The notes beneath the pieces are model-generated. The model searched no databases and had not been told where the DNA came from. It saw only the letters and a list, made by a program, of their open reading frames with translations. Below are positions 39,046 to 46,522 of a stretch of DNA of 64,000 nucleotides, piece by piece. Origin of the DNA: an uncultured Allomuricauda sp. (GTDB lineage Bacteria; Bacteroidota; Bacteroidia; Flavobacteriales; Flavobacteriaceae). Each line of letters begins with the position of its first letter. Position 1 is the stretch's first letter. The stretch spans positions 992,001 to 1,056,000 of the forward strand of contig NZ_CANMUU010000002.1 in NCBI RefSeq assembly GCF_947501165.1. The letters run 5' to 3'. A program made the position numbers and the translations under genes.

Positions 39046-39519
39046 ATGCAGATTACCGTATTGGCCATAGGCAAAACAGATTCCAAAGAACTTGCTTCGT
39101 TAATTGATGAGTACAAAAAGCGATTGGGACGTTACATCAAATTTGAATTATTGGTCATCCCAGACCTAAAGAACAATAAGAATCTTTCAGAATCCCAACA
39201 AAAAACTATAGAGGGAAAGCTTATTCTAGCTCAAATTGAAACTTCTGATTTGGTGGTCTTGTTGGATGAAAAGGGCAAACAATTCACCTCGGTTTCCTTT
39301 TCCCATTACCTACAAAAAAAAATGAACAGCGGATTAAAGAGGCTCGTATTTGTTATTGGTGGGCCCTATGGTTTTGGAGATATAGTTTATGAAAGGTGTA
39401 ATGAAAAAATAAGCTTGTCTTCCATGACATTTTCGCATCAAATGGTACGTTTGTTCGCTGTTGAACAGCTGTACCGTGCATTTACAATTTTACGGAATGA
39501 ACCGTATCATCATCAATAG
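39046..39519 (+). CDS. rlmH: 23S rRNA (pseudouridine1915-N3)-methyltransferase RlmH
   Basis: Methylates pseudouridine 1915 in helix 69 of 23S rRNA. The 157-residue SPOUT enzyme starts MQITVLAIGKTDSKEL, the conserved N-terminus, and has DLVVLLDEKGKQFTS, the knot FVIGGPYGFGDIVYER and MTFSHQMVRLFAVEQLYRAF. Ten in-frame codons upstream lie over the promoter and were excluded. The last 38 bases overlap the 3' end of the convergent sensor gene. Confidence 0.95.
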   Translation: MQITVLAIGKTDSKELASLIDEYKKRLGRYIKFELLVIPDLKNNKNLSESQQKTIEGKLILAQIETSDLVVLLDEKGKQFTSVSFSHYLQKKMNSGLKRLVFVIGGPYGFGDIVYERCNEKISLSSMTFSHQMVRLFAVEQLYRAFTILRNEPYHHQ

Positions 39520-40414
39520 TTTCTCCTTTTTTGTTTGAAGGATTATACTTATCCAATAGGTTTTCCACCTTACGTATTACGAAATGATGGGGTTTTTCTT
39601 GTTTTGTAGTGTCTTCCAAAGATTTGACCATATTCTCAGACACTGTTTTTAAGTGATCTAGCTCCTCAGATATGAATCCATAGATCTCTTTCTGTCTTTC
39701 TTGATTTTTTTCAACCTTGAGCACATACTGCAAATCGGAGATGTTTTTCATATGTGAGCTAAAAACATGGGACTGGTGCCAAGCAATTTCTGATAGTTTT
39801 TTCTTTTGGTCCAAGATTCTATTGATAATCGGATTCACAATAAACAGGAATTCAAAAAGGATGATTAAGATGGAAAAGATGGCCAATTCCAATTCAACGA
39901 TCATCATGGTTTTAATGCCCTTTTCTGATTTTCTTTGAAACATGTTTACTATACCATCCATGATTACCAAAAAACGATCTACCCGATAACGAACATCACT
40001 GAAATTGATAGAATCAAAACTTTGAAAATCCCTAAGCTCCGAATACAACCAGTCTACGTGGGGTTCCAGTCTTTCAAACTCCCTGAGTATTTCTGGGTCT
40101 TCCAGAGGTAGTATTTTTAAACTCACACTCCCTTCTTGTAAAATACCGTTCATCTGATGCAACTTGGTCAGGGTAAGTTTCATTTCGGCATAATCACAAT
40201 TGTGAAATCTACAAGAGTAGAGTTCATTGAGCAGGCGTTGGCTCAACATACGCTGTCTACCTGCCAAATTAACTACCAAAGCAGTGGAACGTTGCTCGTT
40301 AAGTGTATATTGGGTAAGGCTCTGGATAAGAATGGTTAGTAAAACCACAGAAACCACAAGTAAGTAATATGCCCGGAAGCCTTTTTTGAAAAGCTTCATT
40401 CCCTTAACCTTCAT
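39482..40414 (-). CDS. PilJ-N-type membrane sensor with a DHp-like tail but no kinase domain
   Basis: A 310-residue two-helix membrane protein. Helix 1 is at about 14-35 and helix 2 at about 171-195. Between them is a periplasmic four-helix sensor of the type IV pili methyl-accepting N-terminal (PilJ-N/NarX-like) kind, marked by NLAGRQRMLSQRLLNELYS. After helix 2 comes LSEIAWHQSHVFSSHMKNI, which resembles the dimerisation/phosphoacceptor helix of flavobacterial histidine kinases (EIAWxQSHxxRxPL), with the His kept near residue 216, and then ELDHLKTVSENMVKSL. No HATPase domain follows. Starts at 40417 (TTG) and 40399 (ATG) are alternatives. Confidence 0.82.
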   Translation of the reverse strand: MKVKGMKLFKKGFRAYYLLVVSVVLLTILIQSLTQYTLNEQRSTALVVNLAGRQRMLSQRLLNELYSCRFHNCDYAEMKLTLTKLHQMNGILQEGSVSLKILPLEDPEILREFERLEPHVDWLYSELRDFQSFDSINFSDVRYRVDRFLVIMDGIVNMFQRKSEKGIKTMMIVELELAIFSILIILFEFLFIVNPIINRILDQKKKLSEIAWHQSHVFSSHMKNISDLQYVLKVEKNQERQKEIYGFISEELDHLKTVSENMVKSLEDTTKQEKPHHFVIRKVENLLDKYNPSNKKGETIDDDTVHSVKL

Positions 40415-40418
40415 CAAT

Positions 40419-40448
40419 CTATTTTATAAGAATTTGCTTACAAAATAG
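40419..40448 (-). promoter_or_regulatory. Hairpin directly upstream of the sensor start codon
   Basis: CTATTTTATAAG (40419-40430) and CTTACAAAATAG (40437-40448) form a 12-base stem with one mismatch around a 6-base loop. In the minus-strand mRNA the stem ends 1-4 bases before the start codon of the sensor gene, where the ribosome would bind. No T-run follows, so a terminator role for upstream transcripts is unlikely. Confidence 0.45.
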
Positions 40449-40536
40449 TTTAAATTGTCAAGGTTGTCCCCAGAAATGTTGTGAACATCAATTTTGAATA
40501 GGTGAAACTTGTTTTCGCGGAATTGGATTCCTCTAA

Positions 40537-42429
40537 TTAGTACAAAACTCTAAACTTAATCGTGTTTTCCACATTCTTTAGAGCCTTGACCACTTCCTTA
40601 TTGTAATCCTTGTCTAAATCTGAAATAACATACCCTACCTCACTATCGGTAGAAAGGTATTGTCCGGTGATGTTCATTTCATATTTGGCCAATACTTCAT
40701 TGATTTTGGCCATGATACCCGGTACATTTCGGTGAATATGAAGAAAACGGTGCGAATTGTTCTGTTTGGGCAATCGAATGTTGGGAAAGTTAACCGCATC
40801 TACAGTATTTCCTGAATTGATATAGTCCATAATCTTGTTTGGAACAAAATCGGCAATATCACGCTGCGCTTCTTCCGTACTACCGCCTACGTGTGGGGTC
40901 AAAATCACATTGGAAAGTCCTTTGAGCGGTGTTTCAAATTCCCCATTGCTTCGTGGTTCAACAGGATACACATCAACAGCAGCACCTGATAATTTTCCTT
41001 CCTTCAGAGCAGCTGCCAAAGCATCTATATCCACTACAAAACCTCTGGAAAGATTGACTAGATAAGCTCCGTCCCTCATTTGGTTGATTTCGCGTTCTCC
41101 AATGAAGTTTTTGTTGGCCTTGTTATCATCCACATGTAGGGTAACCACATCAGAAACAGAAAGTAACTCCTCCAGAGTACTACATTTAGTAGCATTTCCC
41201 AGTGCCAAACGGTCTGCCACGTCATAATAATATACTCGCATCCCCATAGCTTCGGCCAATACGGATAATTGCTTCCCTATGTTTCCGTATCCCACTATGC
41301 CCAAGTTTTTACCTCTTACTTCCTTGGAATTGAGAGCGGTTTTGTTCCATTGTCCAGAATGTATTTCTGAGCTTCGTGTAAAAACATTCCGCATGAGCAT
41401 AATAATTTGCCCAATGGCCAACTCTACTACTGAACGTGTATTGCTATATGGTGCGTTGAAGACCACTACTCCTTTTTTCTTGGCGTACTCCAAATCGATT
41501 TGAGTGGTACCGATACAAAAGGCTCCCACTACCAACAGTTTGTTGGCGGCATCCAGCACCTTTTGTGTTACCTGGGTTTTGGAACGAATACCTAGGACGT
41601 GGACCCCTTTGATTTTTTCAATAAGCTCCTCTTCCGGAATACTATGTTTGACCAGCTCAACAGAAAACCCATCTTCTGAAAGATTTTCAAAAGCATCTGG
41701 ATGTACGTTTTCCAATAACAGAATTTTGATTCTGTTCTTTGGGTATGATAGGTTTCTAGGCAAGTCGTTCACAAAAAGAAATTCATCTAAATTAGGTGTT
41801 ACATGGTCCGCATTGTTGGCAGCTTTGTCCCGATGTACGTTTTCTGTGTAAGCAAAAAACTTATGGGCCAAGCCAGCTTCACGCATTACATAATCGCTAT
41901 ATCCATCTCCAATTACCTGAACTTCACCTTCTAAATGCAAGTGTTTCAGACATTCTATCTTTCCATTATGGGAAGCGAGTACATTAGCTTCATCAAATCC
42001 GACAATATTCCCATCTTCATCAAACTTGAATGTATTGGCATATACTCTTTCTGAAGGAATATTGTACTCTTCTACAATAGGATCAATAAACTCTTTGAAT
42101 CCACATGAAATTACATAAATATCTTCAGAATACTTTTCAAAAAACTCTTTGTTGGAAGCAATGGATTTCGATATTTTCTGACGTAGTTCAATTACCAAGC
42201 CATTAAGATTATCCTTATGTGCATTTAGCAAACGTATACGTCGTTCCAATGATTCAGTAAACGAAATATCCCCATCAATTCCCAAATTGGTAATTTCCTG
42301 AATTTCTTGAATTACCTCATCTTTATTTGATTTTCCTTGGAGTGTGATTTCCGCTAAAACATCAAGCGCTTCAACCCTGGTCAAGGTACTATCAAAATCA
42401 AAAACATATTTGCGTGCTGCTCCTACCAT
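40537..42429 (-). CDS. Phosphoserine phosphatase / D-3-phosphoglycerate dehydrogenase fusion
   Basis: A 630-residue protein joining two serine-synthesis enzymes. Residues 1-215 form a SerB-like HAD phosphatase (YVFDFDSTLTRVEALDVLAE, VISCGFKEFI, GDGYSDYVMREAGLA). Residues about 232-540 are a SerA-type dehydrogenase with substrate-binding LGIRSKTQVTQKVL, NAD-binding GIVGYGNIGKQLSVLAEAMG and the catalytic His in LTPHVGGSTEEAQ. A C-terminal ACT domain (about 555-630) may bind serine. The middle enzyme, SerC, is not in the window. Such fusions are known from Bacteroidota. Isolated gene with its own upstream spacer. Confidence 0.93.
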   Translation of the reverse strand: MVGAARKYVFDFDSTLTRVEALDVLAEITLQGKSNKDEVIQEIQEITNLGIDGDISFTESLERRIRLLNAHKDNLNGLVIELRQKISKSIASNKEFFEKYSEDIYVISCGFKEFIDPIVEEYNIPSERVYANTFKFDEDGNIVGFDEANVLASHNGKIECLKHLHLEGEVQVIGDGYSDYVMREAGLAHKFFAYTENVHRDKAANNADHVTPNLDEFLFVNDLPRNLSYPKNRIKILLLENVHPDAFENLSEDGFSVELVKHSIPEEELIEKIKGVHVLGIRSKTQVTQKVLDAANKLLVVGAFCIGTTQIDLEYAKKKGVVVFNAPYSNTRSVVELAIGQIIMLMRNVFTRSSEIHSGQWNKTALNSKEVRGKNLGIVGYGNIGKQLSVLAEAMGMRVYYYDVADRLALGNATKCSTLEELLSVSDVVTLHVDDNKANKNFIGEREINQMRDGAYLVNLSRGFVVDIDALAAALKEGKLSGAAVDVYPVEPRSNGEFETPLKGLSNVILTPHVGGSTEEAQRDIADFVPNKIMDYINSGNTVDAVNFPNIRLPKQNNSHRFLHIHRNVPGIMAKINEVLAKYEMNITGQYLSTDSEVGYVISDLDKDYNKEVVKALKNVENTIKFRVLY

Positions 42430-42571
42430 GAATGCCTAAAGAATTAAGGGGTAAAATTAAACTTTAATTCTATTCAAATTGGTATCGCAGGCAAAATCTA
42501 ACCACACTTGATGATATGATAAAAAAGCTATCTAATTCTTCAAAAATTTAAAATTGGAGGTGGATAATTGA

Positions 42572-42590
42572 ACAATCTTTTGAAGATTGT
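42572..42590. terminator. Weak hairpin downstream of the methyltransferase gene
   Basis: ACAATCTT and AAGATTGT form a perfect 8-base stem around TTG, ten bases after the stop codon of the ICMT-family gene. The following minus-strand bases (TCAATTATCC) are not a clear T-run. The remaining spacer up to serine fusion gene (42430-42571) shows nothing else. Confidence 0.4.
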
Positions 42591-42599
42591 ATAAAACAA

Positions 42600-43052
42600 C
42601 TAAAACCATCGGCGGGTATTCTTTTTATATATGGAATAGGCTTTACCGTACTTTCTTTCCAATGCCTCTTCTTCAAACCTAATTTGAAAATGGTTCATGT
42701 AGTACACAAAACCCGCAGCGATTAGTGTGTTGAAAGCGTTGCCTAGTTTTAATCCAAAACCCAATAGAATCAAAAGCATGGCCAAATACATCGGATTTCT
42801 CGAATATTTAAAAATGCCCTGGGTCACCAAACTGCTTGTTTTGGTCAAATCTATTGGGTTTGTGGTAGTTTTTACTTTTATAAATTGAAAAAGGGCCAAA
42901 GCCATAACCAAAACAGCCAATCCCAACAGCCCTATCGCCAGTTCTTTTCGTCCAAAAAAGTCAAATTGACCTACTGGTAAAAATTCGGCGAGGGTATACA
43001 TCGCTCCTGCAAAAAACAGCATGACCAAAGGAGGAATTATTTTTATTCGCAT
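42600..43052 (-). CDS. Isoprenylcysteine carboxyl methyltransferase family protein
   Basis: A 150-residue integral membrane protein of the ICMT/PEMT-like family with four hydrophobic helices. The SAM-binding tail is visible: LVTQGIFKYSRNPMYLAMLLILLG and, near the C-terminus, HFQIRFEEEALERKYGKAY. Bacterial members methylate unknown small molecules or lipids and are widespread. It is monocistronic and divergent from rdgB, with 57 bases between start codons. Confidence 0.87.
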   Translation of the reverse strand: MRIKIIPPLVMLFFAGAMYTLAEFLPVGQFDFFGRKELAIGLLGLAVLVMALALFQFIKVKTTTNPIDLTKTSSLVTQGIFKYSRNPMYLAMLLILLGFGLKLGNAFNTLIAAGFVYYMNHFQIRFEEEALERKYGKAYSIYKKNTRRWF

Positions 43053-43109
43053 AGCAATATTCTCAGCTTTCTAAATTACTATTTTTACCCTTCTTTTATA
43101 GTCTTTGTT

Positions 43110-43691
43110 TTGAAACTAGTTTTTGCTACCCATAATTCTAAAAAGCTGGAAGAGGTACGAGAAATTCTTCCCACTTCTTTTGAATTACTTTCCTTAGACG
43201 ATATCGGTTGCCATGAAGAAATTCCGGAAACGGGAGATACCCTTGAAGAAAATGCTAAACTGAAAGCCGATTATGTAACCCATAATTATGGTTTAGACTG
43301 TTTCTCTGATGACACAGGCCTTTTAATTGATGCATTGGATGGTGCTCCTGGAGTATATTCAGCCCGTTTTGCAGGGGGAGAAAGAAGTTCCGATGCTAAT
43401 ATGGATAAAGTACTGTCGTTGCTCAAAGGAAAATCAAATAGAAATGCCCATTTTAAAACAGTGGTCCATCTAAATTTCCAAGGACAAGCTCATGTTTTTG
43501 ACGGCATTGTTAATGGCTCCATTACTGAACTCCGAATGGGTACTGGAGGATTTGGATATGATCCTATTTTTAAACCTGATGGCTACCCAGAAACTTTTGG
43601 TTTGCTTGCTCCAGAGGTTAAAAATACTATCAGTCATCGTGGAAAAGCCATCCAAAAGCTAATGCGATTTCTAAAAAACCGGTCGTTTTAG
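43110..43691 (+). CDS. rdgB: Non-canonical purine NTP pyrophosphatase RdgB/HAM1
   Basis: Hydrolyses dITP and XTP to keep them out of DNA. The 193 residues show the N-terminal KLVFATHNSKKLEEVREIL, CFSDDTGLLIDALDGAPGVYSARFAG, GFGYDPIFKPDGYPETF and the C-terminal NTISHRGKAIQKL. The start codon is TTG, the only codon that allows the conserved N-terminus LVFATHN to be complete. A TATAGTCTTTG promoter-like sequence overlaps the start region, so the leader must be very short. Confidence 0.94.
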   Translation: MKLVFATHNSKKLEEVREILPTSFELLSLDDIGCHEEIPETGDTLEENAKLKADYVTHNYGLDCFSDDTGLLIDALDGAPGVYSARFAGGERSSDANMDKVLSLLKGKSNRNAHFKTVVHLNFQGQAHVFDGIVNGSITELRMGTGGFGYDPIFKPDGYPETFGLLAPEVKNTISHRGKAIQKLMRFLKNRSF

Positions 43692-43713
43692 TTTTCAACC
43701 CCATTAATTCACT

Positions 43714-43721
43714 TACCTTTG
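43714..43721 (+). promoter_or_regulatory. -7 promoter element of the DEAD-box helicase gene
   Basis: TACCTTTG, an exact TAnnTTTG, 112 bases before the helicase ATG. It predicts a leader of just over 100 bases, long for this window. Confidence 0.5.
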
Positions 43722-43775
43722 CCGCTTATTAACGCCGCCGGTATGGGCATGGTGTTGCGAGGGCTACATAGAGGT

Positions 43776-43823
43776 ATTTAAAAAATCGCCCAGGACAACA
43801 CATCATATTTGCGATTTTTAAAT
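43776..43823 (+). promoter_or_regulatory. Leader hairpin of the DEAD-box helicase mRNA
   Basis: ATTTAAAAAATCGC (43776-43789) pairs with GCGATTTTTAAAT (43811-43823): 13 base pairs with a single bulged A and a 21-base loop. The stem ends ten bases before the ATG at 43834, so it covers the ribosome-landing region. A-U rich stems of this kind could melt or refold with temperature; that role is inference. Confidence 0.55.
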
Positions 43824-43833
43824 TGTATACTTT

Positions 43834-45576
43834 ATGTCAGCATTTGAAGTTTTAGGGCTGGACAAACCCCTATTGGATGCCATTACGGATATGGGATTCG
43901 AAAAACCTTCCGAGGTCCAAGAAAAAGCAATTCCCCTTTTATTGAGTGAAGAAACCGATTTAGTCGCTTTAGCGCAAACCGGTACGGGGAAAACTGCAGC
44001 ATTTGGATTTCCCATGATTCAAAAAATTCAAGCAGAGAGCAGAACTACACAAGGGCTTATCTTGTCCCCTACTCGCGAGCTTTGCTTACAGATAACCAAT
44101 GAACTGCAGTTGTATTCCAAATACATAAAGGGGTTAAATACCGTTGCCATTTATGGAGGAGCGAGTATAACGGAACAAGCAAGACAAATAAAACGAGGAG
44201 CGCAGATTGTAGTAGCCACCCCTGGAAGAATGAAAGATATGATTGGGCGAGGGATGGTTGATATTTCCAAAATTGATTATTGTGTATTGGATGAAGCCGA
44301 TGAAATGCTCAACATGGGTTTCTATGAAGACATCAAGGATATTTTATCCAACACTCCTCAAGAAAAATTTACTTGGCTTTTTTCGGCTACGATGCCAAAA
44401 GAAGTTGCATTAATCGCTAAAAAATTCATGCACAAGCCCCAAGAAATAACCGTCGGGGCAAAGAATGCAGGAGCTTCAACCGTACAACATGAGTACTATG
44501 TGGTTGGCGGTCGAGATAGATATTCTGCCCTTAAGCGTCTGGCTGATGCCAATCCGGGTATTTTTTCTGTTATATTCTGTAGAACAAAAAGAGACACTCA
44601 AAAAGTTGCGGAAAAACTGATTGAGGATGGATATAATGCAGGAGCCCTACATGGTGATTTGAGCCAAAACCAAAGGGATTTGGTAATGAATTCATTCCGT
44701 AAAAAACAAGTGCAGATGCTCGTAGCAACCGATGTTGCTGCAAGAGGTATAGATGTTGACGACATTACCCACGTTATCAATTATCAACTTCCTGATGAAA
44801 TAGAAACCTATACCCATAGAAGTGGTCGTACGGGAAGGGCTGGAAAGTCTGGAATCTCAATGGTAATCGTCACACGTTCTGAGCTTCGAAAAATAAAGGC
44901 TATTGAAAAGAAAATCAAGCAGGATTTCATTGCCAAAAAGATTCCGACAGGGATTGAAATCTGTGAAATTCAACTCTATCATTTAGCCAATAGAATCAAA
45001 GAGACAGAAATCAATTCTGAAATTGACAACTACTTACCAGCCATAAACGATGTTCTTGATGGTATTGATCGTGAGGAATTAGTAAAGAAAATAGTCTCAG
45101 TAGAGTTTACCCGTTTCTATTCGTATTACAGCAAAACAAAAGACCTTAATACCTCTTCCGAAGGACCTCAGGAAAAATCAAGTAGAAGAGATAGTGGTTC
45201 CGGGTCAGTTCGTTATTTTATCAACATAGGAGAACGTGATGGTTACGATTGGATGAGCTTAAAGGACTTCTTGAGGGATACTCTTAATCTTCAAAAAGAA
45301 GATGTGTTCAATGTAGATACCAAAGGTAGTTTCTCATTTTTCAATACAGATGCTTCGTTAACCGACTTTATTCTGCAAACTTTTACCGATTTTAAGGTAA
45401 AAGGGAGGTTTATCAATGTGGAAGTATCCAATAAGCCTGGTGGCAAGGGAAAAGGTGGAAAACGACGTGACAGAAAACAGGGGCACCGCAAAGGAGGAGA
45501 TGGACAATCTTTCCGAAGGGGTGGAAAAAATAACAAAGGGAGACGTGGCGGTAAGAAAAGACCGGGCTTTTATTAG
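43834..45576 (+). CDS. DEAD-box RNA helicase with DbpA-type RNA-binding domain
   Basis: A 580-residue ATP-dependent RNA helicase. Motifs in order: Q-motif GFEKPSEVQEKAIP, AQTGTGKTAAFG (I), PTRELCLQI (Ia), TPGRMKDMI (Ib), VLDEADEMLNMG (II), FSATMP (III), ATDVAARGIDV (V) and HRSGRTGRAG (VI). Residues about 455-535 form a DbpA-like RRM (VRYFINIGERDGYDWMSLKD), which in DbpA/CsdA proteins binds rRNA. The tail is rich in Gly, Arg and Lys. Role in ribosome assembly and cold adaptation is known for the family; the structured leader fits this. Confidence 0.95.
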   Translation: MSAFEVLGLDKPLLDAITDMGFEKPSEVQEKAIPLLLSEETDLVALAQTGTGKTAAFGFPMIQKIQAESRTTQGLILSPTRELCLQITNELQLYSKYIKGLNTVAIYGGASITEQARQIKRGAQIVVATPGRMKDMIGRGMVDISKIDYCVLDEADEMLNMGFYEDIKDILSNTPQEKFTWLFSATMPKEVALIAKKFMHKPQEITVGAKNAGASTVQHEYYVVGGRDRYSALKRLADANPGIFSVIFCRTKRDTQKVAEKLIEDGYNAGALHGDLSQNQRDLVMNSFRKKQVQMLVATDVAARGIDVDDITHVINYQLPDEIETYTHRSGRTGRAGKSGISMVIVTRSELRKIKAIEKKIKQDFIAKKIPTGIEICEIQLYHLANRIKETEINSEIDNYLPAINDVLDGIDREELVKKIVSVEFTRFYSYYSKTKDLNTSSEGPQEKSSRRDSGSGSVRYFINIGERDGYDWMSLKDFLRDTLNLQKEDVFNVDTKGSFSFFNTDASLTDFILQTFTDFKVKGRFINVEVSNKPGGKGKGGKRRDRKQGHRKGGDGQSFRRGGKNNKGRRGGKKRPGFY

Positions 45577-45651
45577 TTAATTCTATATTAAAAGCAACAG
45601 GTCAACCATAATTTTTGCTTTGTTTAGTATTTTTATGTCCAGTTAGATTGC

Positions 45652-46428
45652 ATGAAAAGAATTCTACCCTTATTGTTTGTCCTTGTTTCTTTTTTGGGTT
45701 TTTCACAAAACGAGAGCGATACCCCAGTTGAGGGAGAAATAACTGCTAAGGTCATTAACGCCCAAAGTAGTTTTCCCATGGAAAGTGTTCACGTAATCAA
45801 CTTGAACAAAGTAGTGGGTACGATTACAAATCAAGAAGGTAAGTTTACCATTCCAGCAGCTGTAAATGATACGCTGTATCTATCTTTCTTAGGATTCAAA
45901 TCGCAAAAAGTAAGGGTTACCAACGATATGTTTAAGTTTGAGGAGACAGAAATAGCCTTAACTGAATTGGCCTACGCCTTGGAAGAAGTTATTGTTAGAC
46001 CCTACCAACTTACGGGTTACCTAGAAATTGATGTAAAAAATCTTCCTATCAATAATTCATATCAATATAGTATTTCAGGTCTTCCCACAAGTTATGAGGC
46101 AGGTAGCAAGAACCCAAGCGCAGTTACGAAAGTATTGGGCGCTATCTTGAATCCAGCAGATTTACTTAGGAATCTCTTTGGAAAAAAGCCAAGACAACTG
46201 CGCAAACTAAGACAGATGAAGGAAGATGAAGACATCAGAAACTTGTTGGCCTCAAAATTTGATCGTGAAACCCTAACGGAACTACTTCAATTGGAAAAAA
46301 TGGATATTGATGATATTCTAAGCAATTGCAACTACTCCAAATCTTTCATAACCACGGCAAACGACCTCCAAATTTTGGATGCCATTTCCAGTTGTTATGA
46401 AGAATACAAAGTTTTAAATCGCAGATAA
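45652..46428 (+). CDS. Carboxypeptidase-like regulatory domain protein, exported
   Basis: A 258-residue protein with signal peptide (MKRILPLLFVLVSFLGFSQN) and one carboxypeptidase-regulatory-like beta domain (about 25-115: VINAQSSFPMESVHVINLNK, GTITNQEGKFTIPAAVNDTL, SFLGFKSQKV). This is the domain found at the front of TonB-dependent receptors, but here no plug or barrel follows; the C-terminal 130 residues are helical and basic (FGKKPRQLRKLRQMKEDED) and end with two cysteines (SNCNYSKSF, SSCYEEYKVL). Function unknown; probably envelope-associated. Confidence 0.83.
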   Translation: MKRILPLLFVLVSFLGFSQNESDTPVEGEITAKVINAQSSFPMESVHVINLNKVVGTITNQEGKFTIPAAVNDTLYLSFLGFKSQKVRVTNDMFKFEETEIALTELAYALEEVIVRPYQLTGYLEIDVKNLPINNSYQYSISGLPTSYEAGSKNPSAVTKVLGAILNPADLLRNLFGKKPRQLRKLRQMKEDEDIRNLLASKFDRETLTELLQLEKMDIDDILSNCNYSKSFITTANDLQILDAISSCYEEYKVLNRR

Positions 46429-46522
46429 AGGTTTACACAGGCTTTATTTTACCCGTTTTCATTTCTTAAATAAATTTTAAATTTTGCCTTTCATTTTATA
46501 GCTTTAGGCAAAATCCCAACGA

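Noticed and set aside
42452..42469. AATTAAA-C-TTTAATT palindrome upstream of the serine-synthesis fusion
   Set aside because: Very AT-rich and short; expected by chance at this composition.
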